Shown: positions 7,442-14,405 of the stretch, piece by piece
Position numbering within the stretch: the first letter of the stretch is position 1
Layout of the letters: each line of letters starts with the position of its first letter
Assembly: GCA_019120525.1 (NCBI GenBank)
Contig: DWUW01000264.1
Span: 1 to 14,792, forward strand
DNA: 14,792 bases
Direction: 5' to 3'
From: Candidatus Eisenbergiella stercorigallinarum
GTDB lineage: Bacteria > Bacillota > Clostridia > Lachnospirales > Lachnospiraceae
Program-made: the position numbers and the translations under genes
Notes under the pieces: model-generated
Databases searched by the model: none
Seen by the model: the letters and a program-made list of their open reading frames with translations, nothing else
Told to the model about the DNA's origin: nothing

Positions 7442-7819
7442 TCAAAAAAACCGACCAATAAAGTCAATCACCCATTCGCCCTGCTCTCTCACTTCCGTCT
7501 CCACCTGTGCGGCGTCAAGGCCAAGGATGCTGACCTGCTGCGTTTTGCTGTAAAAATAAAGGCCGAACAGCAGAGCCGCGAGCACCAGGCGCAGGCCGAA
7601 GGAGGAGCCGCGGGCGCTCTCCTGTCCCGCTCCGTATTCCGCGGCGGCCAGGGGGGAATCATACAGCGGTTCTCTGTCATAGAGATCGTTTCCCTGATAG
7701 CTGTCACTCTTTCCATAAAGGATCTCTTCTCTGGCGCGGATCCGCTGCCTGTTGCTGTGGTTTTCCTCGCGGATCAGGCGCAGAAGCTCCATCCTGCGTC
7801 TGGTTCTGGCATCCTGCAT
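7442..7819 (-). CDS. Small single-span membrane protein, unknown
   Basis: A 125-residue protein I do not recognise. Its N-terminal third is highly charged and probably helical (MELLRLIREENHSNRQRIRAREE). A polar middle precedes one hydrophobic segment (LRLVLAALLFGLYFY, residues 76-90), and a short acidic tail ends in GEWVIDFIGRFF. The charge pattern suggests the N-terminus stays in the cytoplasm. The ATG at 7819 is preceded by GGAGG four bases away; upstream in-frame starts would run through the his terminator hairpin, so I rejected them. It follows the his terminator with only about 36 bases to spare and I see no convincing promoter, so it may depend on read-through. No function can be assigned. 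Confidence 0.65.
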   Translation of the reverse strand: MQDARTRRRMELLRLIREENHSNRQRIRAREEILYGKSDSYQGNDLYDREPLYDSPLAAAEYGAGQESARGSSFGLRLVLAALLFGLYFYSKTQQVSILGLDAAQVETEVREQGEWVIDFIGRFF

Positions 7820-7854
7820 ACTGCCTCCGAAGCGTTTGCGCAAGCTTTCCTTGA

Positions 7855-7912
7855 TAAAAAAATATGAGCCGGACAGGAAAGGTATTCCGGAGAACTTTCT
7901 TCCTGTCCGGCT
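7855..7912 (-). terminator. Intrinsic terminator of the his operon
   Basis: A perfect 13-bp stem pairs AGCCGGACAGGAA (7867-7879) with TTCCTGTCCGGCT (7900-7912) around a 20-base loop. On the minus strand the stem is followed, after four bases, by a run of seven T (7862-7856). It starts 16 bases past the hisIE stop codon, so it should end the his transcript. Confidence 0.85.
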
Positions 7913-7928
7913 TTTGGAGCGGGGAGGC

Positions 7929-9398
7929 TTACCGTTTGGCAAGCTCCTCCATGATCTCCTCCCAGGTGACGTTTTTTTCCGCCATCAGGACCATCATGTG
8001 GTAGAGAAAATCGCAGATTTCATATTTGATCTCATTGGGATTGGGATTCTTGGCCGCGATGACGATCTCAGTCGCTTCCTCGCCCAGTTTTTTCAGGATC
8101 TTGTCGATGCCCTTGTCAAACAGATAGTTGGTGTAGGAGCCTTCCTTGGGATGCTCCTTCCGGTCCTGAATGACGCCGTAGACCTCCTCAAAAACCCTGG
8201 CGGGGTTGTGGGGAAGCTGTCCCTCCCCGTCCGGAGCGGAAAGAATCTCGTTGAAAAAGCAGCTGTAGGAGCCGGTATGGCAGGCGGGGCCGATCTGCAC
8301 CACCTTTGCCAGGATGGTATCCAGGTCGCAGTCGGCGCACAGGGACTTTACGTGCTGGAAATGGCCGCTGGTCTCGCCCTTGACCCAGAGCTTTCCGCGG
8401 CTGCGGCTGAAATAGGTCATTTTTCCGGTGCGCAGCGTGGTCTCATAGGCTTCCTGATTCATATAGGCCTGCATGAGAACGGCGTCCGTCCGGCAGTCCT
8501 GCACGATGACCGGAATCATACCGTCCGAATTTTTCTTCAGCTCCTGCCAGGAAACAGCAGGCTGCCGTCCGGGAACGAAGGAGAAGCCCTCCCCGGCTTC
8601 GGCCTGCCTGCCTGCGGCGCTTCCCTCCGGGCTGCCTCCGCCCTGTCCTGCCATGGCGTTTTCCGTAAAGCCCTGTTCCGTCACGGAGCCTTCTGCGGAG
8701 GCCTCTGCCGTGGATCCTGCAAAGCTATGTGCGGAGCCTCCCGTGAAGCCATCCGCAGAGGCCTCCGCGCATAGCAGACGGATCGCATCCAGCTCGCGGA
8801 TGTTGTCATTGACCAGCTTTCCGGCGATCCCGCCCACGTTTTCCAGGTTCAGGATCTCCATCAGCTTTTCCAGAGAAATATCCGGAGGAACCGCAAAGAC
8901 GGGAACCGGGCTGATGCGGGCGGCTGTTTTCAGGATGGAGATGTCCGTCAGGAAAAGGCCGCTCACATACCCCTCCAGCAGGCCGGACGCTTCCTCCAGG
9001 ACGCTTTCGCTTCCGACGCGGGCAAACAGACGGTCGGAGCCGAATTTCAGGGCCACCTCCCTGGCCAGAGCCCGGTTGTCCGGCCTGTCATAATCCAGGA
9101 CGGCCTGGCGGCAGCCGGCATACAGCAGCTTTTTCACATCCTCCATGCGGCGGATGTGTCCTGCGCCCGCGACGGGGATGGAAACGGCGGAGCAGATCTC
9201 CCGGATCCAGTCGATGGCGTTTTCGTGGGCGTCATCGTCCTCGGAAAGGTCGCAGACCAGGATCCGGTCGCACCGGCTTTCCTCATAGGTTTGCGCGAGC
9301 GCTGCCGGGTCCGGGCTGATCTCGCTTCTGTCCCGGATGCCGGCCACCGCTCTGCCCTGATCCAGATAGATCACGGCTGTCATTTTTTTCGTCAGCAT
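7929..9398 (-). CDS. hisI: HisIE with N-terminal HisA/HisF-like domain
   Basis: Bifunctional phosphoribosyl-AMP cyclohydrolase and phosphoribosyl-ATP pyrophosphatase, steps three and two of histidine synthesis, 489 residues. Residues 1-210 are a degenerate HisA/HisF-like barrel: the first catalytic Asp is kept (YLDQGR, D13), but the second Asp position reads FARVGSE, so cyclase or isomerase activity is unlikely. Residues 212-275 are a low-complexity Ala/Gly/Ser/Glu linker. The HisI domain (about 280-390) shows CADCDLD (354-360) and the zinc cysteines in PACHTGSYSC (C373, C380). The HisE domain (about 400-489) shows GEEATEI (439-445) and CDFLYHMM (462-469). I chose the ATG at 9398, with AAGGAGAG upstream; an earlier in-frame ATG overlaps hisB. 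It is the last gene before the terminator. HisIE with such an extra domain is known to me from related clostridia. Confidence 0.93.
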   Translation of the reverse strand: MLTKKMTAVIYLDQGRAVAGIRDRSEISPDPAALAQTYEESRCDRILVCDLSEDDDAHENAIDWIREICSAVSIPVAGAGHIRRMEDVKKLLYAGCRQAVLDYDRPDNRALAREVALKFGSDRLFARVGSESVLEEASGLLEGYVSGLFLTDISILKTAARISPVPVFAVPPDISLEKLMEILNLENVGGIAGKLVNDNIRELDAIRLLCAEASADGFTGGSAHSFAGSTAEASAEGSVTEQGFTENAMAGQGGGSPEGSAAGRQAEAGEGFSFVPGRQPAVSWQELKKNSDGMIPVIVQDCRTDAVLMQAYMNQEAYETTLRTGKMTYFSRSRGKLWVKGETSGHFQHVKSLCADCDLDTILAKVVQIGPACHTGSYSCFFNEILSAPDGEGQLPHNPARVFEEVYGVIQDRKEHPKEGSYTNYLFDKGIDKILKKLGEEATEIVIAAKNPNPNEIKYEICDFLYHMMVLMAEKNVTWEEIMEELAKR

Positions 9399-9427
9399 AT
9401 GTACTCTCTCCTTGCTTCCTCTGTCTG

Positions 9428-10018
9428 TTACAGGCTTCCCTTGGTGCTGAGAACGCCCTCGATCCGTTCGTCCTTCCGGCATGCCATATCCAGCGCCTTG
9501 GCGAATGCCTTGAACATAGCTTCCGCCATATGGTGTCCGTTGCTTCCCGACAGCATGCGGATATGCAGGTTCATTCCCGCGCTGTAGGATACCGCGTAGA
9601 AAAATTCCCGAAGCAGCTCCGTGTCCAGATCCCCGATCATGGGGGCTGCGATGCCGCAGTCATATTCCAGCCAGGGCCTGCCGCACAGATCCACCGCGCA
9701 CAGCGCCAGGGCGTCATCCATGGGAAGAATAAAGAAACCGTAGCGGCTGATTCCCGCCTTGTCTCCTACGGCCTCTTTGATGGCGTTTCCGAGGACGATG
9801 CCCGTATCCTCCACGGTATGGTGGCCGTCCACATGCAGGTCGCCCTTCACACGCACCGTCAGGTCAAACAGGCCGTGCCTGGCAAAGCCGTCCAGCATAT
9901 GATCGAAAAAGCCGATTCCGGTCTGAATGTCGCTTTTTCCGCTTCCGTCCAGATTCAGCTCTATTGCAATATCCGTTTCCTTCGTTTTCCGTTTGATTAC
10001 GGCGCTCCGTTTCTCCAT
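9428..10018 (-). CDS. hisB: Imidazoleglycerol-phosphate dehydratase
   Basis: A 196-residue monofunctional HisB that dehydrates imidazole glycerol phosphate to imidazole acetol phosphate using two Mn ions. The hallmark metal-binding blocks are visible: GFFDHMLDGFARHG (36-49), HVDGHHTVEDTG (62-73) and, near the C-terminus, GHHMAEAMFKAFA. Length matches the usual 190-200 residues, so it lacks the phosphatase domain of the enterobacterial bifunctional form. AGGAGG lies seven bases before the ATG. It follows the serine-hydrolase gene by 28 bases and precedes hisIE by 29 bases. The cyclase genes hisH, hisA and hisF, which often sit between hisB and hisI, are absent here. Confidence 0.97.
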   Translation of the reverse strand: MEKRSAVIKRKTKETDIAIELNLDGSGKSDIQTGIGFFDHMLDGFARHGLFDLTVRVKGDLHVDGHHTVEDTGIVLGNAIKEAVGDKAGISRYGFFILPMDDALALCAVDLCGRPWLEYDCGIAAPMIGDLDTELLREFFYAVSYSAGMNLHIRMLSGSNGHHMAEAMFKAFAKALDMACRKDERIEGVLSTKGSL

Positions 10019-10046
10019 CCATGAACCTCCTGCGCATAACAGACGA

Positions 10047-11045
10047 TTATTTGTAAAATTCTTTTCTGATCCTTCTCATTTCCTCCCAGACATTATCCCC
10101 GTAATTACTGACCAGAACGGATATGATGCCATTATTTGGATTATATTCTGAAAAGAAACTTACACCGGGATCACAGCCCTGAAAATAAACAAAATCTTTA
10201 CCGCCCGGATTGTCAATGATCCATACGCCATAGCCGTAGTAGCCTTCTTCCGGGTCGGAGCCGTCTCCGCTTTGTTTGGAAAACATCTTTGAGAGCAGCT
10301 CTTTTGAAATCAGTTTTCCGTTTAATAAATTTGTCCAGAAAGAAATGATATCCTTTATGGTGATAAAAGCTCCGCCTGCCCCTGTCCCCTTTACATCAAC
10401 AGAAAAAATATTTGTACGGAAATTATTCGTATCAGAGCAGTAAATATAATTATTTGCACATTTGGCCGGTAATCTGTCCAGTTCATAATAACCGGTTCCG
10501 TTCATACCGCATACATCAAAAACAGCTGTCTGCAGATACTGATCAAAATACATTCCCGTCACTTTTTCAATGATTGCCGCCAGCAGTACATAACCGGAAT
10601 TGTTGTACTGGAATTTTTCTCCCTTCGGATACATCATTGGCCTGTCTATGAACAATGGGAACAGATCGTTATTGTGTCTTATCTTATAATTCGGATACTC
10701 CAGCCATAAGTCTTCATATTCGTCCATGGTACTTTCATCGAAATAATCCGGTACGCCCGACGTATGGTTTAATAACTGTTCCACTGTCACGTCAACATCG
10801 ATATTATATAAATCAATATCGAGCAGTTTTCCCAATGTGTCCTCAAAACTCAGTTTTCCCTGCTCAATCAGCTGCAGAATGGCTGCAGCGACAAATACCT
10901 TCCCTGCCGATGCGCTGGCAAACTTTGTTTCCAGCGTATTGGGGATTTCATTTGCCAGATCAGCAAAACCGGATACATGCTCCAACAGGACCCTGCCGTC
11001 CTGAACAACATATGCATTTCCTCTGAAATTGCTATCTATATTCAT
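10047..11045 (-). CDS. Serine hydrolase, beta-lactamase/penicillin-binding fold
   Basis: A 332-residue protein of the class C beta-lactamase-like (Pfam Beta-lactamase) family. The SxxK motif is S-A-G-K at residues 46-49 in FASASAGKVF, with the usual LIEQGKLSFEDTL after it, then LLNHTSGVPDYF. The YxN motif is Y-N-N at 147-149, and a GAGGAFITIKDI block follows. No signal peptide or membrane segment is seen, so it appears cytosolic, unlike true beta-lactamases; substrate unknown, with peptidase or esterase activity possible. I chose the ATG at 11045, seven bases after hisD; a longer reading from 11129 would overlap hisD. The gene is visibly richer in A and T than its his neighbours and unrelated to histidine synthesis, which suggests later insertion into the operon. 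The weak ribosome binding site suggests coupling to hisD translation. Confidence 0.88.
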   Translation of the reverse strand: MNIDSNFRGNAYVVQDGRVLLEHVSGFADLANEIPNTLETKFASASAGKVFVAAAILQLIEQGKLSFEDTLGKLLDIDLYNIDVDVTVEQLLNHTSGVPDYFDESTMDEYEDLWLEYPNYKIRHNNDLFPLFIDRPMMYPKGEKFQYNNSGYVLLAAIIEKVTGMYFDQYLQTAVFDVCGMNGTGYYELDRLPAKCANNYIYCSDTNNFRTNIFSVDVKGTGAGGAFITIKDIISFWTNLLNGKLISKELLSKMFSKQSGDGSDPEEGYYGYGVWIIDNPGGKDFVYFQGCDPGVSFFSEYNPNNGIISVLVSNYGDNVWEEMRRIRKEFYK

Positions 11046-11052
11046 AACTTTT

Positions 11053-12342
11053 TTACTCAAACCGTACCCGTATGGAATTGGCATGGGCCGTAAGGCCCTC
11101 CCGCTCCGCAAACAGCTCGATGTCCTCATGCGCCGCCTCCAGCGCCTGTCTGGAATAAGAGATCAGGCTGGTCTTTTTCATGAAATCGTCCACATTCAGA
11201 GGGGAGAAGAACCGGGCGGTCCCGTTGGTAGGAAGCACATGATTCGGCCCAGCGAAGTAGTCGCCCAGCGGCTCGCTGGAATATTCTCCCAGGAAAATGG
11301 CTCCCGCGTTGTGGATCTTCGTCATCATGGCAAATGGCTCCCGCGTGAGGATCTCCAGATGTTCGGAGGCGATCTCATCCGCTGCCTGCGCCGCGGCGTC
11401 CAGATCAGGGGCGATCAGGATATAGCCGTAATTGTCCAGGGATTTCTGAATGATCTCCCGGCGTTCCAGTGTGGAGAGAAAGCCGTCGATCTGCTCCGAT
11501 ACCTGCTCCGCCAGCTTCCTGCTGGTGGTGATCAGGATGGCGCTCGCCAGCACGTCATGCTCCGCCTGGGAAAGCAGGTCCGCCGCCACATAGCGGGGAT
11601 TTGCCGTTTCATCCGCAATGACCAGAATCTCGCTGGGGCCGGCGATGGAATCGATGCCGACATAACCGAAGCAGGCTTTTTTGGCCAGGGCCACGAAGAT
11701 GTTGCCGGGACCGGTGATCTTATCCACTTTGGGCACGCTTTCCGTGCCGAAGGCCAGAGCCGCAATGGCCTGCGCGCCGCCCATCTTGTAGATTTCATCC
11801 ACGCCCGCCACGCTGGCCGCGGCGAGGGTTCCCGCGTTGACGCTTCCGTCCGGGCCGGGAGGGGTCGCCAGGACGATCCGTTCCACGCCCGCGACCTTTG
11901 CGGGGATCACGTTCATCAGCACGCTGGAGGGATAGGCAGCCGTCCCTCCCGGCGCGTAGACGCCTGCGGAGGCCACGGGAAGAAGCCGCATGCCAAGAAT
12001 GGAGCCGTCCGGCTTCGTCTCAAACCAGCCGGTTCTCTTTTGCTTTTCATGAAAGGCGCGGATATTCGCAGCGGACTTTTCCATGACCCGCAGAAATTCC
12101 TCGCCCACCTGGCGGCGGGCTTCCTGGATTTCCGCCGCTGTGACCCGCACCGTCTGCGCCGTCAGGTCACAGTGATCCAGCTGTTTGGTATAGGAAAAAA
12201 GGGCTTCGTCCCCTTTCTCCCTTACGTTTGCGATGATGTCCGCCACCACCGCTTCGTACTGCCCATAATTGTTGGGGCTTCTTTTCAGCAGCGTGTTCAG
12301 AAGATCCCTTCTGTTTTCCTGCGTAAGTTCCAGTATTTTCAT
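11053..12342 (-). CDS. hisD: Histidinol dehydrogenase
   Basis: A 429-residue HisD, which performs the last two oxidations (L-histidinol to L-histidinal to L-histidine) with NAD and zinc. Visible signatures are VYAPGGTAAYPSS (128-140), KMGGAQAIAALAFGT (186-200), ITGPGN (209-214) and SIAGPSEIL (232-240). The expected zinc ligands are present as Q259 and H262 in SQAEHD, D361 in GDYFAGPNH, and H420 in LTAHANS; the catalytic E327-H328 pair is in ASEHLE. Length is typical. It starts two bases after the hisG stop, with TTGGAG as ribosome binding site lying inside the end of hisG, so translation is probably coupled. Confidence 0.98.
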   Translation of the reverse strand: MKILELTQENRRDLLNTLLKRSPNNYGQYEAVVADIIANVREKGDEALFSYTKQLDHCDLTAQTVRVTAAEIQEARRQVGEEFLRVMEKSAANIRAFHEKQKRTGWFETKPDGSILGMRLLPVASAGVYAPGGTAAYPSSVLMNVIPAKVAGVERIVLATPPGPDGSVNAGTLAAASVAGVDEIYKMGGAQAIAALAFGTESVPKVDKITGPGNIFVALAKKACFGYVGIDSIAGPSEILVIADETANPRYVAADLLSQAEHDVLASAILITTSRKLAEQVSEQIDGFLSTLERREIIQKSLDNYGYILIAPDLDAAAQAADEIASEHLEILTREPFAMMTKIHNAGAIFLGEYSSEPLGDYFAGPNHVLPTNGTARFFSPLNVDDFMKKTSLISYSRQALEAAHEDIELFAEREGLTAHANSIRVRFE

Positions 12343-12344
12343 AA

Positions 12345-12995
12345 TTATAACTCCAATTTCCCGCGGAGCCTGGCGATCAGATCCTTGATCCGCTCCGGCT
12401 GCATCTGCATGCTGACCTGGTTGACGATCATGCGCGCTGAAAGGGGGCAGACCTCCTCCAGCACCTCAAGCCCGTTCTCCCGCAGCGTCCCGCCGGTCTC
12501 CACAATGTCCACGATCACGTCGGAAAGGCCGACGATGGGGCCGAGCTCCACGGAGCCGTTCAGCTTGATGATATCAACCGTCTGATTTTTCTTATTATAA
12601 AAATATTCCTTTGCGATATTGGGATACTTGCTGGCGACCCGGATCATTTCGTGATGCTTTAACAGCTCCCTGGCGCTTTCCGGACCGCAGACGCACATCC
12701 GGCATTTTCCAAAGCCCAGGTCCAGCACCTCATAGACCCGTCTTCCCTCCTCCAGCAGGGTATCCTTTCCCACCACGCCGATGTCGGCTGCGCCGTATTC
12801 CACATAGGTGGGCACGTCGGGACCCTTGGCGAGAAAAAAACGCAGCTTCTGCTCTTCATTTACGAACACCAGCTTCCGGGAGCTTTTATCCTTCATCTCC
12901 TCGCAGGTCAGTCCCACGCTTTCCAGAAGGGAAAGTGTCTTTTCCGCAAGCCGTCCCTTGGTGAGGGCAAAGGTCAGATATCGTTTCTCTTCCAT
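12345..12995 (-). CDS. hisG: ATP phosphoribosyltransferase catalytic subunit, short form
   Basis: A 216-residue HisG, catalysing the first committed step: condensation of ATP and PRPP to phosphoribosyl-ATP. Visible hallmarks are FALTKGRLAEKT near the N-terminus, YGAADIGVVGKD (67-78) and the PRPP-binding signature GLSDVIVDIVETGGTL (156-171). It lacks the C-terminal regulatory ACT-like domain of the long form, so it depends on HisZ for activity and histidine feedback. This fits the hisZ gene just upstream. GGAGG lies six bases before the ATG and directly follows an intercistronic hairpin. hisD begins two bases after its stop. Confidence 0.97.
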   Translation of the reverse strand: MEEKRYLTFALTKGRLAEKTLSLLESVGLTCEEMKDKSSRKLVFVNEEQKLRFFLAKGPDVPTYVEYGAADIGVVGKDTLLEEGRRVYEVLDLGFGKCRMCVCGPESARELLKHHEMIRVASKYPNIAKEYFYNKKNQTVDIIKLNGSVELGPIVGLSDVIVDIVETGGTLRENGLEVLEEVCPLSARMIVNQVSMQMQPERIKDLIARLRGKLEL

Positions 12996-13006
12996 ACATT
13001 ACCTCC

Positions 13007-13042
13007 AACCCGGCGCATGCGCTGCGCCAGACGCGCCGGGTT
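13007..13042. repeat. Inverted repeat (hairpin) between hisZ and hisG
   Basis: AACCCGGCGC (13007-13016) and GCGCCGGGTT (13033-13042) form a perfect 10-bp, GC-rich stem with a 16-base loop. It starts 18 bases after the hisZ stop, and its far arm ends two bases before the hisG ribosome binding site. No T run follows on the minus strand, so it is not a normal terminator; it could stabilise mRNA or tune hisG translation. Confidence 0.6.
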
Positions 13043-13060
13043 TCCGTCTGGAGCAGATAT

Positions 13061-14281
13061 TTATAGCCAGTCCTTCCTGCCCCCGTCGGCGTCCAGATAC
13101 AGGATCTGTCCCTGCTGATGGGCTTCGGCGGATTCCCGGCAGATCCGGACGGCCTCCTCCGGCTCCGCTTCCGGAGCGGGCATCAGCTCGGCGGGAACGC
13201 CTGCCGCCCGGCGTTTCTTTGCCAGCGCCAGCGCGTCCGCGAAACGGTTCTTTTCATAGACGATGAGCACGCCGTCCGCTTCCGCGGCAGGAAGCCGTTT
13301 CTGACGGGAAAGGGCCTCCAGAAGATCGTCCGCCACCACCACGAAGCCGACGGCTGCGGCATCCTTTCCGAAATGGCCCAGCAGCCGGTCATAGCGGCCG
13401 CCCTTTGCCACCGCGTCTCCCACGCCGTAGGTATAGGCCTTGAACACGATGCCTGTATAGTAATGGTACTTGCTTAACAGCCCCAGGTCAAAGGAAACGT
13501 ACTTTTCCACCCCGTACTGACAGAGCACCTCATACAGCTCCTGGAGCCGCTCCACGGCCTGCAGGGAACGCTCGTTGTCCACCAGGCTCTTCGCCAGCTC
13601 CAGGATGGAAACCGGGCCGAACAGGTCGTAGACCTTCAGAAGCACCTGGATATAATCCCTGCGGATCTGCCGGTTTTCCAGAAGCTCCTGCGCGCCGAAA
13701 AAATTCTTGCTTGAGATCAGATCCCGAAGCTCCTGCTCCGTTTCCTCATCCAGCCCCGCCAGGGAGCAGATCCCCTTGAAATATTCCACATGGCCGATGC
13801 TGATCTGAAAATCCTCGAGGCCCGCCGCCTTCAGGGCTTCCGCAAGCATGGCGATCATCTCCGCGTCCGCCTGCACGGAGGGCTCCTGGATCAGCTCCGC
13901 CCCCAGCTGCGTGACCTCCTTCAGCCGTCCCCGCAGGCTGGAGGTGTTGGTGAAGGTGTTGCCCTGATAGGAAAAACGGATGGGAAGCTTCTCGCCCATG
14001 AAATATTTGGCCGCGCATCTTGCCATGGACGGGGTGAAATCCGGCCGGAGCGCCAGCGTATTTCCCTCCTTGTCAAAAAATTTGTACAGCTCTCTGGAGG
14101 GCGTGGTGCCGATGCTGCTTCCGAACACGTCGAAAAATTCAAAGGTGGGCGTCTGGATATCCTGATAGCCGAAGGAGGAAAGCACCTGATGCAGACGCTC
14201 CTCCACGATCAGCTTTCTTCGATATTCCGTTCCATATATGTCCCTTACCCCTTCCGGGGTGTGGATCAGAGGTCTGCTCAT
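13061..14281 (-). CDS. hisZ: ATP phosphoribosyltransferase regulatory subunit HisZ
   Basis: A 406-residue paralog of the histidyl-tRNA synthetase catalytic core that binds short HisG and gives the complex activity and histidine feedback. Class II synthetase-like features are visible: TPEGVRDIYG near the N-terminus, LALRPDFTPSMAR (76-88), the motif-2-like FSYQGNTFTNTSSLRGR (103-119) and the motif-3-like GGRYDRLLGHFG (294-305). YYTGIVFKAY (274-283) follows the HisZ pattern. The adjacent short hisG supports HisZ over true HisS. It is the first gene of the operon, with AAGGAGCGGAAA ahead of its ATG. Residues 330-406 are a variable tail I cannot assign. Confidence 0.95.
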   Translation of the reverse strand: MSRPLIHTPEGVRDIYGTEYRRKLIVEERLHQVLSSFGYQDIQTPTFEFFDVFGSSIGTTPSRELYKFFDKEGNTLALRPDFTPSMARCAAKYFMGEKLPIRFSYQGNTFTNTSSLRGRLKEVTQLGAELIQEPSVQADAEMIAMLAEALKAAGLEDFQISIGHVEYFKGICSLAGLDEETEQELRDLISSKNFFGAQELLENRQIRRDYIQVLLKVYDLFGPVSILELAKSLVDNERSLQAVERLQELYEVLCQYGVEKYVSFDLGLLSKYHYYTGIVFKAYTYGVGDAVAKGGRYDRLLGHFGKDAAAVGFVVVADDLLEALSRQKRLPAAEADGVLIVYEKNRFADALALAKKRRAAGVPAELMPAPEAEPEEAVRICRESAEAHQQGQILYLDADGGRKDWL

Positions 14282-14361
14282 TTTCCGCTCCTTCCTTCCC
14301 GCTTCCGCGACCCGCCGGGTCCCTTCGGCCGCGGCATTTCAGCTTCACTTCGCCGCTTTAC

Positions 14362-14381
14362 TATGCTAACATGTTAGCATA
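14362..14381. promoter_or_regulatory. Perfect 20-bp palindrome, candidate his operator
   Basis: TATGCTAACATGTTAGCATA is its own reverse complement and covers the -10 of the proposed hisZ promoter, 80 bases before the hisZ start. Position and symmetry indicate a repressor site. A TrpR-like HisR/YerC-type repressor is a reasonable candidate because such proteins control his genes in some Firmicutes, but I infer this and cannot confirm the motif. Confidence 0.6.
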
Positions 14382-14398
14382 ACGATGCAAACTGTTAA
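14371..14398 (-). promoter_or_regulatory. Candidate sigma-A promoter of the his operon
   Basis: On the minus strand TTAACA (14398-14393; five of six to consensus) and TAACAT (14376-14371; four of six) are 16 bases apart. They lie between the NUDIX gene and hisZ, giving a leader of roughly 80 bases. That is too short for a T-box, so repression at the overlapping palindrome is the likelier control. Confidence 0.45.
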
Positions 14399-14405
14399 TA
14401 CTATA

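Noticed and set aside
7820..7942. Longer start for the small membrane protein
   Set aside because: It would code through the his terminator hairpin and overlap the end of hisIE; GGAGG supports the ATG at 7819.
8640..8770. Repetitive-looking stretch in the hisIE linker as a tandem repeat
   Set aside because: Similar gcggaggcct-type words recur but without a fixed period; low-complexity Ala/Glu/Ser coding explains them.
9399..9482. Longer start for hisIE inside hisB
   Set aside because: The ATG at 9398 has a strong ribosome binding site and begins just before the barrel domain; the extension only reads the end of hisB in another frame.
11046..11129. Longer start for the serine hydrolase inside hisD
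   Set aside because: It would overlap hisD by more than 70 bases and add residues encoded by another frame of hisD; the ATG at 11045 gives the normal N-terminus.
11029..12585. Long plus-strand open frame of about 518 codons
   Set aside because: It is antisense to hisD and part of hisG, both of which are certain; it is a mirror of their codon use.
14310..14345. GC-rich inverted words ahead of hisZ as a riboswitch or attenuator
   Set aside because: Only a short GACCC/GGGTC stem is present, with no T run, no leader peptide rich in His codons and no T-box sequence.
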